From positions 3,036 to 67,035 of the forward strand of contig JBKBUF010000027.1 of assembly GCA_046290815.1 (NCBI GenBank): a stretch of DNA of 64,000 nt. Direction: 5' to 3'. Source of the DNA: JBKBUF01 sp046290815 (lineage in GTDB: Bacteria > Bacteroidota > Bacteroidia > Cytophagales > Cytophagaceae). The position numbers were made by a program, and so were the translations under genes. The number at the start of each line of letters is the position of its first letter. Position 1 is the first letter of the stretch. Below, in pieces: positions 60,905 to 64,000 of this stretch. The notes under the pieces were generated by a model, which made no database searches, was not told the origin of the DNA, and worked only from the letters and a program-made list of their open reading frames with translations.

Positions 60905-62845
60905 ATGGAATATGTGCAAAATGCTTTAGCGCGATCAGAAGCAGCAACTAAATCAATTGACAGAGAAAAAATACCAACCAGCATTTATCCGAATTCCGTG
61001 ATTGCCTCCATAGCGGTAGCATCTGAGATTGCGGAAATTATTTTGGCAAAACAGAAAGATGGCCTCCCATGTGTTCTTGGTCTTGCAACAGGTGCAACTC
61101 CCAAATATGTATACAAAGAGCTGATAAGACTTCATAAAGAAGAAGGTTTAAGTTTCAGGAATGTATATTCATTCAATCTTGATGAATATTATCCCATGCA
61201 CCCGGATTCCTTACACAGCTATGTACGTTTTATGAAGGAAAACCTTTTCAATCACCTAGATATACCATCTGATCATATATTTATTCCTGATGGCACTTTG
61301 CCAATAGAAAAAGCAGCTGCCTTCTGTAAAGAATATGACAGAAAAATAGAAGAGCTAGGCGGATTGGACTTTCAGCTTCTTGGGATAGGAGGAAATGGTC
61401 ACATAGGATTTAATGAACCTGGGTCAAAAATAAATTCCCTTACCAGACTGATTACACTTGATCAGTCCACCCGTGCGGCGGCGGCTGGAGAATTTGTTGG
61501 CCTTGCAAATGTTCCAAGAAAGGCGATTACCATGGGAGTATCTTCAATCATGAAGGCAAGAAGGATAGTAATAATGGCCTGGGGAGAAGGAAAATCAAAA
61601 ATAGTAAAAGCGGCGGTAGAAGGTCAGGTAACAGACCAGGTGCCGGCATCATTTCTTCAAAACCATTCAAATGCCACATTTGTACTTGATGAAGGAGCTT
61701 CTTCTGAACTGACAAGAATAAAAACACCCTGGCTTGTCGAAGTATGTGAATGGACGAAAGCTCTTACAAAAAAGGCAGTAATCGATCTGGCCCTACAAAC
61801 CGGCAAACCTATCCTGATGTTAACAGACAAGGATTACAATGATAACGGGATGAGCGATTTGCTTGCTTTACATGGTTCAGCCTATGATATAAATCTTGAA
61901 GTATTCAATCAGCTTCAAAATACTATCACGGGATGGCCGGGAGGCAAACCAAACTCAGATGACAGCAAACGACCGGAAAGAGCTCTGCCAACCAGCAAGA
62001 GAGTCATAATCTTTAGCCCTCACCCTGATGATGACATTATCTCAATGGGAGGTACTTTCAGAAAGCTTCATGAACAGGGACATGATGTTCATGTTGCATA
62101 TCAGACATCAGGAAACATTGCAGTATCAGATGATGAAGCATTAAGGTTTGTCGATTTTGTTACTGATTTCAACAAAAGTTTTGGAATAGACGAAATTAAA
62201 ACAAGCAATTTGTATAACGAAGGTCTTCAGTTTGTCAGAAATAAAAAAGCAAGTGAAAAGGATAGTCCGGAAATAAGAAATATCAAAGGAATAATAAGGC
62301 GAAGCGAAGCCAAAGCTACCTGCAGGTATGTTGGAATTAAAGATACAAATGTCCATTTTTTAAATCTTCCTTTCTATGAGACAGGACTAGTTCAAAAAAA
62401 GCCTTTAGGAAAGGAAGATATAGAAATAATCAAAGGATTGTTGCAGGAAGTAAAACCACACCAGGTATTTGCTGCGGGAGACCTTGCAGATCCGCATGGC
62501 ACACATAAGGTATGTCTTGACGCAGTGTTTGCAGCACTTCGTGAATTGAAAAACGAAGACTGGATGAAAGATTGCTGGATCTGGTTATACAGAGGAGCCT
62601 GGGCTGAATGGGATGTGGATCAGATACAAATGGCAGTGCCTATGAGTCCGGATGAAGTATTGAAGAAAAGATACGGAATATTCAAGCACCAGTCTCAAAA
62701 AGACGGAGTGGTATTTCAGGGTTCCGATTCAAGAGAATTCTGGCAAAGAGCAGAGGAGAGAAACAGGGGAACTGCAGAATTGTACAACAAACTTGGACTT
62801 CCTGAATACGCGGCTATTGAGGCCTTTGTGAGGTTCAGGATCTAA
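60905..62845 (+). CDS. nagB: glucosamine-6-phosphate deaminase fused to PIG-L-type deacetylase domain
   Basis: A 646-residue protein. Residues 30-300 are NagB, which converts glucosamine-6-phosphate to fructose-6-phosphate and ammonia: FNLDEYYPM with Asp93, and GIGGNGHIGFNEP with His166. Residues about 365-640 are a LmbE/PIG-L domain with zinc motif SPHPDDD near 372-378 and a later His-containing DPHGTHKVC near 528. PIG-L enzymes remove acetyl groups from N-acetylglucosamine derivatives, so one chain might perform deacetylation and deamination; long NagB proteins of this kind are common in Bacteroidota. It is followed by a heptamer tract and a bidirectional terminator. Confidence 0.9.
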   Translation: MEYVQNALARSEAATKSIDREKIPTSIYPNSVIASIAVASEIAEIILAKQKDGLPCVLGLATGATPKYVYKELIRLHKEEGLSFRNVYSFNLDEYYPMHPDSLHSYVRFMKENLFNHLDIPSDHIFIPDGTLPIEKAAAFCKEYDRKIEELGGLDFQLLGIGGNGHIGFNEPGSKINSLTRLITLDQSTRAAAAGEFVGLANVPRKAITMGVSSIMKARRIVIMAWGEGKSKIVKAAVEGQVTDQVPASFLQNHSNATFVLDEGASSELTRIKTPWLVEVCEWTKALTKKAVIDLALQTGKPILMLTDKDYNDNGMSDLLALHGSAYDINLEVFNQLQNTITGWPGGKPNSDDSKRPERALPTSKRVIIFSPHPDDDIISMGGTFRKLHEQGHDVHVAYQTSGNIAVSDDEALRFVDFVTDFNKSFGIDEIKTSNLYNEGLQFVRNKKASEKDSPEIRNIKGIIRRSEAKATCRYVGIKDTNVHFLNLPFYETGLVQKKPLGKEDIEIIKGLLQEVKPHQVFAAGDLADPHGTHKVCLDAVFAALRELKNEDWMKDCWIWLYRGAWAEWDVDQIQMAVPMSPDEVLKKRYGIFKHQSQKDGVVFQGSDSREFWQRAEERNRGTAELYNKLGLPEYAAIEAFVRFRI

Positions 62846-62914
62846 TGAATGATGAATGTTAAATGTTGAATGTTGATTGGTGAATATTGTATGGTGAATG
62901 ATGAATGGTGAATT
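62846..62914. repeat. degenerate 7-bp repeats directly after the nagB stop
   Basis: The TAA stop is immediately followed by TGAATGA, TGAATGT, TAAATGT, TGAATGT, TGATTGG and further variants (TGAATAT, GTGAATG, ATGAATG, GTGAATT). Some copies are decayed. Confidence 0.8.
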
Positions 62915-62950
62915 AAAAATCGAATTTCGAAAACATGAAATTCGATTTTT
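62915..62950. terminator. bidirectional terminator between nagB and lutC
   Basis: Perfect 14-bp stem AAAAATCGAATTTC/GAAATTCGATTTTT with an 8-base loop. A run on one side and T run on the other serve both strands. Confidence 0.92.
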
Positions 62951-62956
62951 TTCCTT

Positions 62957-63538
62957 CTAAATCAGAATAATATCCAGCCTCTTAGGCCCATGTGCACCGA
63001 TTACCAGAGATTGTTCTATGTCTGCAGTTTTAGAGGGTCCGGCAATAAAAACACCATAGCTTGATGTGTTCATTGAAATTTTTTTAATTGCCTTATGCAT
63101 ATTAGCAACGATTTTTTCCTTCTTCACAACCAGCATCAGAGATTCTACTATTACCGGTATAATTCTTAAAGGTAAAGTATTGCCGCTTACCCATACTGCA
63201 CCATTTTCCGCTACAGCAAATTCACCGGTCAATATGGCAACCTGCAGATACTGTAATTCAGATAAGGATTGCATCTCATCTATATTTACAGAAGAGGATA
63301 TTCCCGGAATGTTGGAAAAATATCTGATGTGATCGTTAAATACAGCAGGAAACCAATTTGAAATTTCTTTTATGCTTTGAACTTCAACCAGGCTTGACCC
63401 TGCTTTAATGCAGGCCTCTTTAAACTGCTGAATGTCTCCCTTTTCATTTTCGGAATAATCATTCAGCTCAGGTAATGAAGCCGAAAAGTTCGGTTTATTT
63501 TTTATAACAGAAGCCAATATCTTGCTTTTACTGCTCAT
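62957..63538 (-). CDS. lutC: LutC-type LUD-domain protein
   Basis: A 193-residue LUD-domain protein, the LutC/YkgG component of the LutABC L-lactate oxidation complex. Typical LUD pattern: VAILTGEFAVAENGAVWVSG then LRIIPVIVESLMLV and the C-terminal VFIAGPSKTADIEQSLVIGAHGPKRL. It overlaps lutB by 11 bases. Cytoplasmic or membrane-associated; oxidises lactate to pyruvate with partner Fe-S proteins. Confidence 0.88.
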   Translation of the reverse strand: MSSKSKILASVIKNKPNFSASLPELNDYSENEKGDIQQFKEACIKAGSSLVEVQSIKEISNWFPAVFNDHIRYFSNIPGISSSVNIDEMQSLSELQYLQVAILTGEFAVAENGAVWVSGNTLPLRIIPVIVESLMLVVKKEKIVANMHKAIKKISMNTSSYGVFIAGPSKTADIEQSLVIGAHGPKRLDIILI

Positions 63539-64000
63539 TGCTTAATTGATTTTTTTTGTTTTTAGAATACCATTCCATAAAGGATAATTTCGCAGGTGCT
63601 GGTAAATCACGCTGCCGTCCCCATTCGTTGAATGAATTATACAATAAAAATGAGGGAGCGAAACGCAACACTTTTCTTCCTATTTTACCTGTGATTTTAA
63701 ACAACCAACTTCTTTTAACTATATTATAAAGAACCAACATTCCTGTCTTTTTTGGCAAAGGCAGATGATCCTTATCAGCTATGATCTGTCTCCACTTGTA
63801 TAGCTGATTGTGGATGTCAATTTTTACAGGACACACTTCCGTGCATGACCCGCATAAAGTAGAAGCAAAAGGAAGGTCAGCGTGTTTTTTCAGGTCAACA
63901 CCGGGAGATAATATTGAGCCAATCGGGCCGGGAATGGTATGATTATAGCTATGGCCTCCACTCCTTCTGTAAACCGGACAAGTATTCATGCACCTAACCT
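63528..64000 (-). CDS. lutB: LutB iron-sulfur protein, C-terminal part (cut by window edge)
   Basis: The reading frame is open to the window end; the visible part starts ...VRCMNTCPVYRRSGGHSY and contains LCGSCTEVCPVKIDIHNQLYKWR, the second 4Fe-4S ferredoxin cluster of LutB/YkgF. The N-terminal LUD domain lies outside the window. The stop is at 63528, with the next gene lutC starting at 63538, overlapping. Likely the middle gene of a lutABC operon. Confidence 0.88.
   Translation of the reverse strand, partial: VRCMNTCPVYRRSGGHSYNHTIPGPIGSILSPGVDLKKHADLPFASTLCGSCTEVCPVKIDIHNQLYKWRQIIADKDHLPLPKKTGMLVLYNIVKRSWLFKITGKIGRKVLRFAPSFLLYNSFNEWGRQRDLPAPAKLSFMEWYSKNKKNQLSNEQ

Overview
The window reads as chromosomal DNA of a gliding, cellulose-degrading member of the Bacteroidota, most likely order Cytophagales (Cytophaga/Sporocytophaga-like). 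The evidence is AT-rich intergenic DNA, weak or absent Shine-Dalgarno sites, six secreted proteins with a type A type IX secretion (T9SS) sorting tail (YPNP-type), one with a type B tail next to a PorP/SprF-like partner, and three cellulase-type glycoside hydrolases (GH5, GH9, GH8). No rRNA, tRNA, CRISPR array, phage or intact insertion sequence was seen.

Layout. 1-1.8 kb: three small unknown genes and a 5-bp tandem repeat. 1.9-6.8 kb: an NAD-salvage locus on the minus strand (NrtR-type regulator, NadM-Nudix, nicotinamide phosphoribosyltransferase, and a fusion of a degenerate NadM-like domain with a methyltransferase) with two matching 21-bp palindromes in the nadM promoter. 6.9-9.4 kb: a frameshifted ankyrin-repeat gene, an MCE lipoprotein and a secreted protein. 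9.6-13.6 kb: GH5 cellulase and a divergent 7TM signalling protein ending in an IS1595-type zinc ribbon. 13.6-15.7 kb: three envelope genes of unknown role. 15.8-23.6 kb: YqiJ-like protein, flotillin and a 1631-residue AAA ATPase in one minus-strand operon. 24.1-26.2 kb: GH9 cellulase. 27.3-31.3 kb: a PAS-LuxR regulator followed by a 1071-residue aromatic repeat protein. 31.4-32.6 kb: PspA and a J-domain protein.

32.7-39.3 kb: a heavy-metal RND efflux locus in which the pump and the outer-membrane channel are one polypeptide. 39.4-40.7 kb: a flavin-binding protein and a universal stress protein. 40.8-43.4 kb: an outer-membrane protein with a LytS/LytTR-type two-component system. 43.8-50.1 kb: a DUF3667 membrane protein, an F420-type NADP oxidoreductase and three T9SS cargo proteins. 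50.3-54.8 kb: a GH8-type multidomain cellulase candidate. 55.2-59.5 kb: a histidine kinase, PorP/SprF and its type B cargo. 59.7-64 kb: AcpH-like protein, NagB fused to a PIG-L deacetylase domain, and the start of a lut (lactate utilisation) operon that runs off the window.

How it fits together: extracellular cellulases exported by T9SS, envelope-integrity modules (flotillin/YqiJ/ATPase, PspA/J protein) and metal efflux form an envelope-centred region; the NAD locus is a self-contained metabolic regulon. Several genes end in tracts of degenerate 7-bp repeats, and one operon gap carries a helically phased GCAAAG inverted repeat.
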